Positions 1-11,094 of a stretch of DNA of 64,000 bases are shown one piece after another. Each line of letters begins with the position of its first letter. The first letter of the stretch is position 1. This stretch comes from Taenia hydatigena (taxonomy: Eukaryota > Platyhelminthes > Cestoda > Cyclophyllidea > Taeniidae): NCBI GenBank assembly GCA_036345935.2, contig JADWOT020000010.1:9658756-9722755 (forward strand), in the 5' to 3' direction. The notes below the pieces were generated by a model that was given only the letters and a program-made list of their open reading frames with translations, was not told the origin of the DNA and did not search any database. The translations under genes and the position numbers were made by a program.

Positions 1-175
1 AGTTTTCAATCAAAAATTTTTCTTCTTGTGCTGCTATATTATGAGGCTTTGCATGCGAGAGTGAGTGAATTTTACACGGCTAGTCACTGAGTTCACGAAT
101 GGCTCTCAGGCTTAGATGCGGTACTTTGGGGATGCTATATCCTGGTGCAATGAACCCGAGCATTTCATTCTTCGG
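1..175 (+). repeat. Distal end of the R repeat (F-gene 3' flank)
   Basis: This stretch aligns base by base with 10182-10350 on the same strand and with the reverse complement of about 47860-48030. Shared runs include the Ala/Thr-rich opening 'caatcaaaaattttt' and the closing 'gagcatttcattc'. The match stops near 175, exactly where the broken F copy on the minus strand ends. Relative to that F copy the R end is inverted compared with its arrangement beside the F copies at 8250 and 49600. No coding potential is evident. Confidence 0.85.
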
Positions 176-1154
176 ATGCTGCGATCAGACTGCTTGCTGT
201 GGAATCGGATGCTTTCTTTAGCGTTAGCAGTGTGGAGCCGCGACAATCCCACTGGAATGCTTCGCGCAGGTTGTCGAACAGCCTATCTCGTAAGTGTGGA
301 CGCCACACTCTACCAATTGCTTGGACCACCATCCACCTCGGATTCTTCACCCCTTCTCCCAAACAAACCAACTGTTAGCTTCTGCAAACTGGTCACAAGG
401 CACTCCAAATGGTCACACGTGGCCGTTGTTCTCCCTGTCTCCTCCGATTTAACACCCAGGATGAGAAGTAGTGGATTGCGACGGGTCCTATTGTAGGTGA
501 TACGGGCGATGTTCTTCATTGCGCTCTTCAGTGCATATGGCGGACGGCGCTAACTATGTCATTGCAGCAAAGAACGCATCGCGTACATCACATAGGGGAA
601 CTGGCAGATGATGGCAGTGCCGAGAAGCGTGTAGAGGTGTTTGCTTTCTTTCTCATCCAGCTTGCTGGCATCTTTGCGTGCGCTGTAAGCAAAAGCTCTT
701 TAATATGGGCGCTGTCCATGCTCATCAGTTTGCAGTTTGGGAGTCTTGCCAAAAAACCAATAATATCCGGAATGCGTGTGCTAATGCCAGACAGTGTGCA
801 GTTAAATAATATGTGGGAATCGGCTGGCTTCTGGTCCACACACTTCATGCAGAATGGGTAGTTCTCTCGGTAGTATAGTACCGTCTTACGAAGCGCCTTT
901 GCTTCCGACCCTGTCTTTGACACTGACTCTGCCTCCTTACCCTCTGTCGCTGCAAATGTCTGATGCAGCATACGACAAAGTGTTGCGTTAACGCATGCCA
1001 TGTCTTTCACGTAATTGCAAGGAACGCATTTGACAATGATAGATTTGAGAAGAGACTTTATGTGGTTCACTGCCTCACACACAGTGGCGATGTCTGCACC
1101 ATCGAGGTATTTACAATTTTCGATTTACACGATTACTGGAATCCCTTCCACCAT
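165..1154 (-). pseudogene. F-box-like family, full-length degenerate copy (F1)
   Basis: Near full-length but diverged copy of the family whose intact member lies at 62625-63623. Read from an ATG at 1154-1152, the start 'MVEGIPVIV' aligns with 'MERIPQHVR' of the intact gene, but codon 10 is a stop. The frame then continues with 'IENCKYLDGADIATVCEAV', matching the F-box-like N-terminus, to a stop near 588. The C-terminal third is recoverable in two other frames (310-519 with 'LLLILGVKSEET', and 165-371 with 'RVWRPHLRDRLFDNLREAF'). At least one nonsense codon and two frameshifts make it a clear pseudogene. Its length (990 nt) matches the 999-nt intact gene. It is much more diverged than the other copies, so it probably split off early. 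Confidence 0.85.
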
Positions 1155-2289
1155 GCGCATTGCACTTGTATTTTATGAGACTGTTTCTCAAATTGTGATG
1201 CGTTTACTTCTGGCAGAGTCCAAGCGAATGTCTTGAATAAATGTGTACATGGTTCGTATCAGCGCTCACTCAAGAAGAGCTCAGTGTGACTCTTCCAAAG
1301 GTCGAGTCTATTTCCTGAAGATGTAGCATCCACAAGCTCGATGCTTGCCTCATCAAACCACTCAGTCTACATTGTTTTCGACGATCGTTGATTGATTGGG
1401 TGAGCTGTTCAAGATTTCCTTTTCCTTTGTCAAAACCACACAGCACTTATTTTCTATAGACATGTTTATCGAATTGTCCTCGTATGCCAGCAGGCAGGGA
1501 AATTCCATTTTAGAACTACTCACCACATAACACACATCGTCTTGCATTTTGAAACACTACAGTAGGTGACTGAGCAAACAAATTTTACTTCTAATTTGCG
1601 CCTCCTTCCTTAGGGTTGACGATGACTTTGATACTGAGTTATTCAAAAATTTAAATTGCTTAATCCTGGTTTCTTTTTCTACTCTGCACACGACAGTTGC
1701 AGTCAGTGGACTTCGTTTCCAATTTGCCAATCCTTCACAGTTAGCACAGACCAGAGGAACTATTCGCCAAGTTGAGCACGTGATTCGCACCAAACAAAAG
1801 GGTGCGATACATGCGTTTAATGAGGCTTCCCTACTCGATGGATTATCGTCTTCACTCTTTCTAACCAAGCGATGGTGGACAAGTGTTAAACCTACATGCT
1901 TATTATTTCAGCCAATCGCATTTCAGTTGGCGCAGTCACCACGCCTCAGCATCCGATCGCTCCTTTTGTCTAAATTTCCACTCTTTCAACCGAGAATATT
2001 ATCTCCTCTCCAGTGAGCACTTTGGTTTGGTTCGTGATTGACACTATTTCTGCCTGAGTGCAAAATAAAGCACCAATAAATGCATGCATCCCTTAGCGTG
2101 GTACTCTTTGCCATTTTCTCCTCCCATCATCAAATTTCGTCATGTTCAAATTTAGAGACACCAACGATGCTAACTTTAATCTCGATTGTGAGGAAGTAGA
2201 ATGCTTCCTCGCCAGTGAATCAAAATATGCTGTTTAATTGCATAGAAGATGCCAATGCAGTGACAGCTTTCGCCCTGGCAATGATTGTT
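1155..2289. other. Non-coding stretch upstream of F1
   Basis: The first 140 bases match 40490-40605, which is the upstream side of another decayed F copy, so this is old F promoter or 5' flank. The rest shows no recognisable gene. Only short open frames without repeated counterparts occur, and the pyrimidine-rich tract around 1930-2010 is not tied to any exon I can define. Confidence 0.5.
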
Positions 2290-3400
2290 TCTGTGTGCAC
2301 ATAGTCGCTTCGCATCATGACGCACCGCCCACTGGCGATGTGTGCAGTCAAAGTTAATGGAAATCTGCTTCTGCTTACGTCCATTTTTATTGCACTGTGT
2401 CAGCAGATCATGTACGCAATCATTCTATCACACGGCCATCAATTTACTATCCTAATGACAACACTACTTCCAATTCACTACGATTATACAGGCGAACTGA
2501 GGCGTCCTGCGAGTGACGATGCGAAATGGGATCGGCAGGGACGGTGCCACTGGTACACCCATATCAAATGGCCACCGATTTCTGCATCCTGCACAATGCA
2601 ACATTAGATCAACACGAAGATTATTGACACGCGAATCAATACCAAATGCACCAAATTTCGTCAAAACATTCATGTTGGACTTCCTTGCCTGTTGAAATAA
2701 TTTATAGATTTGAAGAAGAAGGAAGTGGTGAATGTAGGGCCATCAGGTGTGATCGTCTATACAACAGGAATTATTTTGTTTGGATGGAATGCAACCCAGG
2801 CGAAGGGACTAACAGTCAGTCTAATTAAGACACACACTTTACCAAGAGAATGAACTGCATGCTCAAAAGAGACAAGCAGATGTTCAAAAGCCATTCCTAC
2901 GTGCTTCTGAGCATCTGATTGGATAGCTGCGGTGGTCACGTTGGTATTAATGTGGGTGTAACAAGAGTCATACCACCAAACAATTCAACTGCGTTTGCAT
3001 GACGAATTCTACGGTGTCGCTCTATCCTGTCCTGGTGCTTCTCATTGGCATCATCACCACCAATACCGGCTATGAGTGAATTCGCCCTTCATTGTTGCTT
3101 ATTCAGATCACGATTTTGGACCAAATCGAAGTGCCGACTGCTGAGTGCGATCACCGTCAATGAAGTCGCAGAATTTGATTACCGACTGAATTAGTGCTCT
3201 CTAACATGGCTTGTTTCTCGAAGATGAAAAGACCTTATTCATGGCTTCTAACCAGCCTGATGTTGGGGTGCTTTCACATTCCAACATGCCACGGTGACTG
3301 TGCACTTACTAGCACCAACGTTAGGCTTTGTTCGAATTCAGTAACCACTTCAATCCAGCATCGCATCAACGTCATTTCCCTTCGCCAACCAAAGACAGGA
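2290..3400 (+). pseudogene. S block, copy 1 (decayed multi-exon gene, unknown family)
   Basis: This block is repeated at 11100-12130 (same strand) and in part at 29990-30614 (opposite strand). Plus-strand frames shared between copies are 'ALCQQIMYAI', 'KKEVVN(V/I)GP(S/A)GVIV', 'ILFGWN(A/E)TQAKG' and 'SKMKRPYSWLLT'. An acceptor-like 'ttattcag' at about 3105 precedes 'ITILDQIEV', the same layout as the 'AG then Val-Thr' exons of the T family. Several stops and frame changes interrupt the frames (for example after 'GLPCLLK'), so this copy is dead if it was ever coding. I do not recognise the protein. Part of the block (2464-2673) is also open on the minus strand in copies 1 and 2, so the coding strand is not fully settled. 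Confidence 0.6.
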
Positions 3401-3419
3401 TAGCATTCACAAATGCGGT

Positions 3420-4080
3420 ATAATGTGCTTCTCCTCCACAGTCCATTTTCCTGTCGCACCAAAATGCGGCTCTAACTTCCGAACCGACAGCACACCAGGC
3501 TTGAACTTCATTATTTCAACTTCTAATGCTACTCCTACACATTTTGGCGACCAGCCGGATGTAGCATATGCGAATCCACTTACTGAGGGTGATTTGTCAT
3601 CGAGTCAAAAGTTTTTGCCACGCTGGATTTCAGAACCGGCTTGTGTCTAACACAGTTTCACTTTCAGACTGGAATAGATGTATTTAGTTAACTAACCTCC
3701 TGCACCATTGGGGCAACTATATTCTTCAACGTAGGCTAGTCATTGCAACCAGATCCACACTCGTTAGATGTCTAATGACTTGCCTTGCAATGGTGCCAGA
3801 ACGCTCCATTACCATGTTGATGTGCCAACGAAATGCAGGGTAGTAGCCTCATTTGCAGTAGAATGAGCTTCTTCTCCGCATTCCATTCTCCTGCCACACA
3901 AACAAAGCTGCTCTAGCTGATCCCTGTTGGCAGCATTTGAGTAGTATAAGGCAGTCATTTCAAATAACGCACTTATAATAGGTCAACATCAAAAGGTGTG
4001 TAGATGGAGGATACCAAGTGTAAGTGAATGCATTATTTGATGTTGTCAAGGCGTGTCTTTTGAAGTGCAAGTTTTGCACC
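3420..4080 (+). pseudogene. U block, copy 1
   Basis: Directly follows S copy 1. The open frame 3423-3650 contains 'NATPTHFGDQPDVAYANPL', which aligns with 'NASPNRFGHQTVAAHTEPL' at 18365 and with 'FCDQPVIAHIRNHSVEA' near 58535. The non-coding tail (3700-4080) matches 58900-59245, including 'acttgccttgcaat' and a shared 'gtgtagatg..ggtaccaagt' type stretch. The three copies have different stops, so I treat this as a gene relic. Function unknown. Confidence 0.55.
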
Positions 4081-5077
4081 AATGCGCCTCACTTTCGTGT
4101 AACTTATGCAGACTTGTAACTTTACCAAAGGTAGCGATAGCGGCATTTGGAGGAAATGTGTAACACTGGCTGCATTGCTTCTGTCATGGTGTGAAGTCGA
4201 GTGAGCTACTGCGATTGTTGCAATTGACCACCCACGCCGAGTTTGCCATCCGCATGATTGGTCAAGCTGCTGCATAATTACAACATCATCATTCAAATCC
4301 TGAGTTGGCTGCATGCTTTCACTGCATTTTCACTGTCAAACACGATTGAAGGTTTGTGGTAAGCAAGCTCGCGAAACGACAATGGAAGCATTTATAATGG
4401 CGTAAGAAACTGTTCACTGAGGTGACAACGGTTTCTCCATTCATATTTGCAGCCCACTACCACTCACGACAAATCCTTTCCATGTAAGCATTTCTATTAC
4501 TCTCAAGACATTCTCTTCGTGCAAACAATGAAGGGAGGAGGCGACCATACCTTGATGATTGGAGGCAGCTTATTTCCTGAGTGGTAGCACTCACAGCAGT
4601 GAAAGGTCCTCTTTAATCTCATCATGATGAGGCATTTTATTCATACTCAATTCATGTCCAAGCTGCGAAATGAGCAGCTATGATGTATGGATTTTCGTGA
4701 CGCTGGCTACCAATCACAGAAGTCTTGAAGCATTAAAACAATAAAGTCAGTACATTTTAATTTCTGATGGTCATAAAGAACTGCATCTTCTAAGTCATTT
4801 TCAGTGTTGCAAATGCTGCGTAGGATTATCGTTGGATTTAGTTTCAGCTTGACCATGCATCATTTTGTTCTTCTGTTGACAGATGAACAGTAATCTTAAC
4901 TGACGTTTCGAATGTAAAAATAATATTCTTAGATGCTATAAATTTGGTGATCGCATGAGGTGCAAGGCGTAGCCAAACGGATTTCGGACCACAACACCGG
5001 TTGACTTAGCGTGTGAGCAACTGAAGATGTTCCTTGTGAAATTGTACAGATAAAGTGTAATGGAAGGGCAGATTTGT
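4081..5077. other. No recognisable gene
   Basis: I see no long conserved frame, no repeat shared with the rest of the window and no RNA gene here. A 93-codon minus-strand frame at 4033-4314 has no counterpart elsewhere and is not supported. Confidence 0.4.
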
Positions 5078-5158
5078 GATGCGAAGGCTGAGTGCTTAGA
5101 CGATGGACTAGAAATTACTTGGGGTCTACCCGTGCAGGTTCACATCTTGCTCGCGACG
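5078..5158 (+). pseudogene. Degenerate tRNA-Ser (AGA anticodon) or tRNA-derived SINE head
   Basis: The 81 bases follow the layout of a type II (long variable arm) serine tRNA. The D-arm region reads 'GGCTGAGTGCTTAGACG', the anticodon loop is 'CTAGAAA' with AGA at its centre, a long variable arm 'GGGTCTACCC' follows, and the T arm is 'GCAGGTTCACATCTTGC'. The acceptor halves GATGCGA and TCGCGAC pair at six of seven positions if one wobble is allowed. The anticodon stem ATGGA/TTACT has lost two pairs, and the D stem and T loop are also altered from consensus. It is therefore most likely a tRNA pseudogene; A- and B-box-like segments mean a tRNA-derived SINE is the alternative. No other copy was noticed in the window. 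Confidence 0.7.
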
Positions 5159-7764
5159 TCAAATCATCGCTTTACCCACATTCTCGCCTGCCTATCTTTG
5201 CCACCATCTATTATCGCTCGCCCGCATTAGCGTAGGGCAATGCTTAGGCGTCAACTTGACAATAGGCAACAGCACAGTAGTCTGCTGTGTTCGGCCAGCG
5301 TTAGGCAGAAGACAACTTCTTAATTCTTGCCCACTACAGACGATCGCTGAACCCCAATTGCAGCCTTTACAATCTACAATCCAATCTGGTTTGTCAAATA
5401 CTCTTTCGAAATAGACTTTTTCATCGGTGTGTGCATGTGCATTTCTGCAACTAAAGTCGATGTGATACCCTAATTTGGTATGATCACCACCTTGGCATTG
5501 TGCTCAAGTCATCCGCATGCATTCTTTTTCTCAGTAAGTAATGGGGATCTCCGTGCCCTAATGTTCACAAATAAGTTAATCACAAACTGGCAATCGAAGG
5601 GTCTTTATCTTAAGAACAACTGATTTAAGGGATCGCGCAAAGTTGGCGCAAGTGTTGGTGGACTTAACGAAGAAGTCTGCAGGTGCAGTGAGACGTTGAT
5701 GACTGGATGGATCCTGTAACATTCTGCATATTTTTATGCAAAAGCACACGAGCAGAAGGTCTATTACAGCCATAGCATTAAGCAAGTTATAACAGTAAAC
5801 AGTGCTACTAGAACTGAGCTGGAGGACAGGCTATGAGCGGTTTGGAATACAGATTTCCTGCGTACCATCAAAGCCGTCTCAAATCTTGCTGAAGGCACCT
5901 ATAGCAGCCAAAATGGAATTGAGGTCAATGCAGCTGTTTCGTGCAGATGGAAGGCGTTGGTGACATTGCAACGCCATTCTAGAGGCCACAATCACACCTA
6001 TGAACAACTTGGACGGCACCAACAATGTAGATAAAGGACGTCGTGAAGTGCTAATTAAGTGCGTATGTGGAGTTCCATGCCGCGGCATTGTGAAGCATAC
6101 ATTGGTGATGGCGAGACTAGACCCATCTGCAAGGTGATATCAAAAGCCATAAAAATCACCATAAGTCTCTAATTGCGTGGGCATAGAAGAACAACGGAAG
6201 CCTACATCTATGCGTCGACTATGAAAAGTAGAGCGCAGTAACGCAGAAAGACGCATTTTTACAACTCCACAACAACGACTTGTAGAAGTCCCTATACAAG
6301 CCAAAGTGATTCATCACGCAAGTAGAATTAGCTGAAACCGAGAGTAAAAAGGCAGTCTTTGCATTGTCACACGGTACCTACGGAAAACATGCGCTGCCTT
6401 TTAGACCCTGTATTGCAGCATTGTCTGATCTATCTAGATGTTGATCACGTTCTCATTTGAGGCATATGAGAGCAAAACTTCTCCTGAAACTAGTGTTGGA
6501 TCACCCACCCTTAACCCCAAGAAAGCCTTTCCAAACAGCGTTTGGCCATCTCCATGCGATAGTCAGACAAATATCTGAAGAATATGTAAAGTACAGCGTG
6601 GTTGCAACTGATCAACAAATAACTGTGGGAGTTATGTTAACCAAAGATAAATAGACAGAAAGTCATTCGAAGCAGAAAAATTTGGCATGATGGTGCATTT
6701 AAAGAGCTGAAGCAAATATCATGCATCACACCGATTCTGACATTACCGAATTTCGATGCAAGCGCCCCACGGCTTGCGCCGCATCCGAACGCCTGCAATG
6801 CAGCCGTGAAAAGTGTATTCGAACAAAACAAAAGAGGGAATGAACACATCATCGCTTACGAAAATACCAGATTCGTTCAAGAAAGTGGGACAGAGAAGTG
6901 CAGCACAGCATCAGCCATTCGATGTCTTTGCAATGATTTGACGCTCAAGACTACCTGACAACGGAGAATTTTATGAAGTGAACGGATTTGTCTAGCCCTT
7001 AATGCTGTTGTTACACGCAAATCTCTGAGTCACTTTACTGTCCACACGTAGATCAACGAGGCCATTAGCATTTACTCTTTACCTTTTTGAAAAGTGGTCA
7101 TTAGTACGAAAATATGTCTGCACAGAAGACGTCGCACAGTCATCGTGCCCCAGACCAATATCTTTCATTCTTAGCATGAGTTAGTACACTTAACCTAGCG
7201 ATGAGACGGCATGGCAAGAAGTCAATTTGCAGCGATTCTACTATCCACCACTTTTCTAGGAGCTACGATTGTCTGATTTCTTCTCCACCAACAGGTACGA
7301 CATTGTAATGCATTTATGCATGCAAGTGAATAGGTAATCATCCAGAAAACTGACTTTATTGTGTCGATTAGCAATTTTACTTCTACTAATAACAAAATTT
7401 ATCCTCGGAAGTTGTTTGCCGTAATCGATCGTATGGGAGCACCGCAATGAGCATAGCAATTATCCTCGCTCCCGAATCCCCTGAAAATATTCCTGAATAC
7501 TCAAATTGCCAGTCAGCCTTGAGTAAGTCTTCCCACCAGCACTGTCAAATTGGTTCAACTTTCTTCTCTTTGGTGTTCACTGCAACAATAAGGCGATGAT
7601 TTTGCTGCACACCCGCCATACCTTCGCAGCATAATTCTCCTGAGCTAATGTAGGGCAGCTATTAGATGCTCAAAATGATCACCCTACGTGTCAAATCCTC
7701 TGTCTCTTGCGATTCCGAGCCCAGGATTAATGCATTGGAAATCGAGTCAATCTAATGTCAACAA
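5159..7764. other. Long stretch without a supported gene
   Basis: Short open frames occur on both strands (for example 5576-5785, 5879-6088 and 6637-6852 on minus, 6457-6654 on plus), but none recurs elsewhere in the window and none carries a motif I know. Part may be intron or unique intergenic DNA between repeat blocks. Confidence 0.4.
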
Positions 7765-7930
7765 GGTTGGTGATGCGGAATGTGAGGCATCTCAATCCAA
7801 GCATGAGACTTCACCCAATGTGGCATTGCTATGCGGAATCGATCATGTGCACCACACCATCGAATGCACAGAGGTGAGAAGTCTCGAAGGACCTAAGACA
7901 CGGAGCATATTCCTGATCCCCTCCAATGCA
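7765..7930 (-). pseudogene. F-box-like family, middle fragment (F2)
   Basis: The reverse complement matches the central part of F that encodes 'FDSVVYVIDSALQC...GLRRLIFRITNL'. The same segment occurs on the plus strand only about 350 bases away (F3, 8250 onward), so F2 and F3 are opposed copies with the Y exon between them. Only about 165 bases remain and no frame stays open. Confidence 0.75.
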
Positions 7931-7941
7931 CGAAAACGCCT

Positions 7942-8208
7942 ATGAATAACAACACCGCTCTCTCTTTTAATTTTCAATGCATATTTTGCCCTTCTTTGCC
8001 TCTTCAAGAGTATATGCTAACGAAACCACCTCTTACGCAGGTGGTCACCATGAACAGTGAAGAGAGAGTGTCAAGCAGTTGGTCCAAATGTCCATGGAAT
8101 GTCCAGCCGGGCATCCGATCAAATATCAGTGAAATTTATCCAATTTGCAATGAGACCAACAGTGATGGCGGAGTAGATTCACTGGGACTCGAGTTCAAGC
8201 CACCGTGA
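7942..8208 (+). pseudogene. Y exon, copy 1 (distant relative of the T second exon)
   Basis: An acceptor-like 'cttacgcag' at 8033-8041 precedes GTGGTCACCATG, then residues 'VTMNSEERVSSSWSKCP' and, further on, 'SEIYPICNETNS'. The T second exon has the same order: 'VTVSNAARSW', then 'ITKLCNNTPV'. The upstream part with 'ctttgcctcttcaagag' matches 46655-46700 and the reverse complement of 51790-51870 and 52110-52190. At its 3' end the sequence runs straight into F3 through 'CACCGTGAGCGATGG', a second T-like exon start whose acceptor AG has been lost. Likely an isolated exon fragment; function unknown. Confidence 0.5.
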
Positions 8209-8249
8209 GCGATGGAGCAGGTTCGTCCACCGTCTGGATTTCGCTGGAT

Positions 8250-8700
8250 TACGAAGCGTCTTTTCTCCGTGCATTCGACAGTGTGGTGTACGTGATCGAT
8301 TCTGCACTGCAATGTCCGGTTGGGTGCAGTCTTCCATCTGGATTAAAACGCCTCATTTTCCGCATCACCAACCTCGCTGTTAGACGGGGGACTCGCCCTC
8401 CAATGCTCTTCATCTAGGACATGAAATTGCAAGAGACAGATCTCGCCTCTTCAGGTGAGTGTTTTGAGCGTCTCATGGCCAGTCCTCACAGACTCGACAG
8501 AATCGCATTGCGAAGGTGTGGCAGAACTGCAGCGAGACTTCCACCTTATAATTGGTGGAAGGTATGCCGTCTACACCAGCAGGATGGATGGTTCGTAAAT
8601 CTGTATTAGGCATTCCAAATGGCTGCGTTGCAAACAGCCAACATCGACGCTGCAAGAAGCATCCAAGGATAAAGTGTGTCATCGAATCCGCCTATATTAC
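8250..8700 (+). pseudogene. F-box-like family, 3' half with two nonsense codons (F3)
   Basis: Encodes the C-terminal half of F starting at 'FLRAFDSVVYVIDSALQC'. The frame is otherwise intact over about 130 codons but carries TAG at 8415-8417 where F5 has TTG (Leu), and TAG at 8607-8609 where F5 has GAG (Glu, in 'NLYEAFQMAALQ'). The second stop is shared with F8 (49618 end), the first is not. The copy begins abruptly after a T-type exon start and flows into a full R flank at its 3' end, so together with R it forms one arm of a 2.1-kb inverted duplication with 47815-50000. Confidence 0.85.
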
Positions 8701-10390
8701 GATCCGGGTAAAAATCTGTGCTTTTATGCCACCCATATATTCAACACTACTTTGGCACATGTGATTGCATTGTAACTCTCTGTTCCAGGCTACATTCTCT
8801 TTCATTACTTATGTGTTTTTGTTAATCTTTGAAGTTCAGCTATTGGTTTAATTCAAATGACTGAGGCATTTTGATTGGCAATCGGCAAATTAAGGTAACC
8901 GTTAATTGAGCTTTTGTATAGTAAAGAGGGTAAGTGAACTCACCGCATCCTTACATTTATTCGACTTGATTCCTTAACCACTTTATCAGTAGACAAAGCT
9001 CGTCTGCTTAGAGCTCGAATAAACTGCCCTGACATCTTATGAGATGCTGAGCTCCACCACACTCAGACGATTAACCCTATTTAGTAGCATTCCGATCCCT
9101 AGTTTCTGGTTTATCTCACCCGGTGGTCATCTCTATGAGGGCAGGTCTTGGTCCACGGCTATTTTCATGAAGCAATGAAAAGTGTGCAAACGTTAATTTT
9201 TGGGGAAGTGGAATGCTAAATTTGCCTCTTAATGCTTCAAATCTACAGCTAAATGCCCTTCGTAGCTCACTAATGCCGCTGGCACTAAATTTATGCTTCA
9301 CTTTTCAGAAGTGTAACACAAACTTCTTGGGTGTGTGAAAATCAATGTGGGCGCAGGCTACCTCATAGCTAAATCATTTCACTGCATCGGTGTTGGAGGA
9401 TGAGGTTAATTTGGGTGATTCATGGCAAGCACAAAAGATTTTGTTATAAGCTACAGGATGGTGCAGCATACTTGGGGTCATGCGAAAACACCAAGATTAC
9501 TCAAATCCTTCTCTGCAAACCTATCACCTCGCACATGACTAGTTTTAAAGAAAGGAACACAGCAGATGTCAATTGGCTCTATGACTTACGAGGGGTTGTG
9601 AGGTGGATCAGTGATTTGAGTTTGACAATGGCTTCAAAGGCACTTGGACACATTTCTCCTCCCATTGGTGCAGCACCGCTGTGTTAGTGCGTGAATAGTA
9701 TGGGGCTAGGTGCTGCATTGATGGTCAAACCACTTTAGACGTAAAGTGATTGGGTGATGGTGTTAGGAACCGATTAGAGGAAGGTATTAGGCTCAAACGC
9801 CCATCACATTTTAAAAGCCCGATTTTGTGAAGCATTGGAGTGTATCAAAAGGCCTTTCGCAGCAGTGGAGTTCTAATCTTTGTTTCTGAGTTCAAATGCT
9901 GCGCCAATCTCTAAGTAATGACTGAAATGGATGAGTGGTTAAATGGACGCATAAAAGGGTAGATGCGGATTATTAAGAGCCAATTAATTCATGCGTTATG
10001 TGCAGTTGCTTTGGGTACAGCTGACTATATAGCCTTCAGACCAGCGGCTTCAACCTGTCAAATCTGCTCTGCTTTAGCAGTGAACCCCCTTTATTCCCTC
10101 TTCATAAAATACTGTTCAGCAGGACTGAGGAGAAGTGGGAGCAATCACTACCCAAATATTGTTTCAGATTTGATTAGTTAGTCCTCAATCAAAAATTTTC
10201 CTTATTGTGCTGCTATGTTATGAGGCTTTGTATGCGAAAGGGAGTGTATTTTGCACGGCTAGTCACTGAGCTTATGAATTGCCCTCACGCTTAGATGCGA
10301 CGCTTTGGAAATGCTACATCCGGATGCAATGAACTCGAGCATTTCATTCAATGAAACAGTGCTTTCGTGTCTCTACATGCCCTTCTAATC
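8700..10390 (+). repeat. Complete R repeat (3' flank of F)
   Basis: The block is nearly identical to the reverse complement of 47815-49530; over 9420-9720 I count roughly ten differences in about 300 bases. The first 600 bases also have more diverged partners at 24000-24420, 30618-31030, 37080-37440 and 43985-44160, and the last 200 at 1-175. An open frame of 95 codons (9400-9687) exists, but the inverted copy has a nonsense codon near its start and another late in it, and the differences do not favour silent sites, so I do not call it a gene. No transposase or reverse transcriptase is visible, so R behaves as passive flank rather than a self-mobile element. Confidence 0.85.
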
Positions 10391-11094
10391 ATGCTAGTAG
10401 ACTTAATGTGCTTGGGTCTGATAGCAGATGGCATGGTCTCTTACGATGCTAAGTTTTATCGCATCTTCAGGGAGGAATCGAAGCATAGCAAATCTCGCAG
10501 TCAGAATCTAGATACTGTGTGCACGATTTTAGCGCGCAGATCCGGGTTAACGCCCCGACTATCCTTTAAATTCCAGGACGACAGCACCCGAAGAAGGTTG
10601 TAATGCAGAGGATTCATTGTTAAAGCATAAAGGAGTTGGAATGTCAAAGCGCAGGTCCAGAATCCATGTCGCCCGAGGCACCCAACTCGAAGGCACGTAG
10701 TAACACTGAATTCGGGATGACTCAGTTAATTACGGGGAAATCAGAATGCCACTGCTACAAAAGGCCTCTTCATACAACCTAGTTACTCACAAAATCTGGC
10801 TTCACAAACGCAATGGTAGTTTTGGCTTCCTACTTACCATTAATGCACAGTGGTCTCTTATTGGGTTCAACTAAGCTTTCTGCAGAAAATGGATGCATTC
10901 GCAACGACGGTCTTAACTGCCACTCCAGATCAGGGCATGCGAACCCAAAATTGTTTTGTCTATTTCTGTTCGCCGTTTAAGTGCAATGAAATGCAAATTG
11001 TTTATACCGCAGCATTTGCATCCGGCTTCAGCTGCATCGGTTTGGTGGCTACTGGTGGAAGTGGTGCAAACGATGCCTTGGCTGCACATGATCG
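10391..11094. other. Stretch between R and S copy 2
   Basis: No repeat partner found. Open frames 10367-10603 and 10850-11131 (plus) are unremarkable; the latter runs into the start of S copy 2. Nothing is supported as a gene. Confidence 0.4.

Noticed and set aside
2464..2673. Minus-strand frame conserved with 11264-11464
   Set aside because: As a separate gene it is not supported: the plus strand has longer shared frames and a better splice signal, though the strand is not fully settled.
9400..9687. 95-codon frame in R, conserved in sequence with 48575-48808
   Set aside because: The inverted copy has stops and the few differences include replacements and nonsense changes, so the similarity reflects recent duplication rather than selection.
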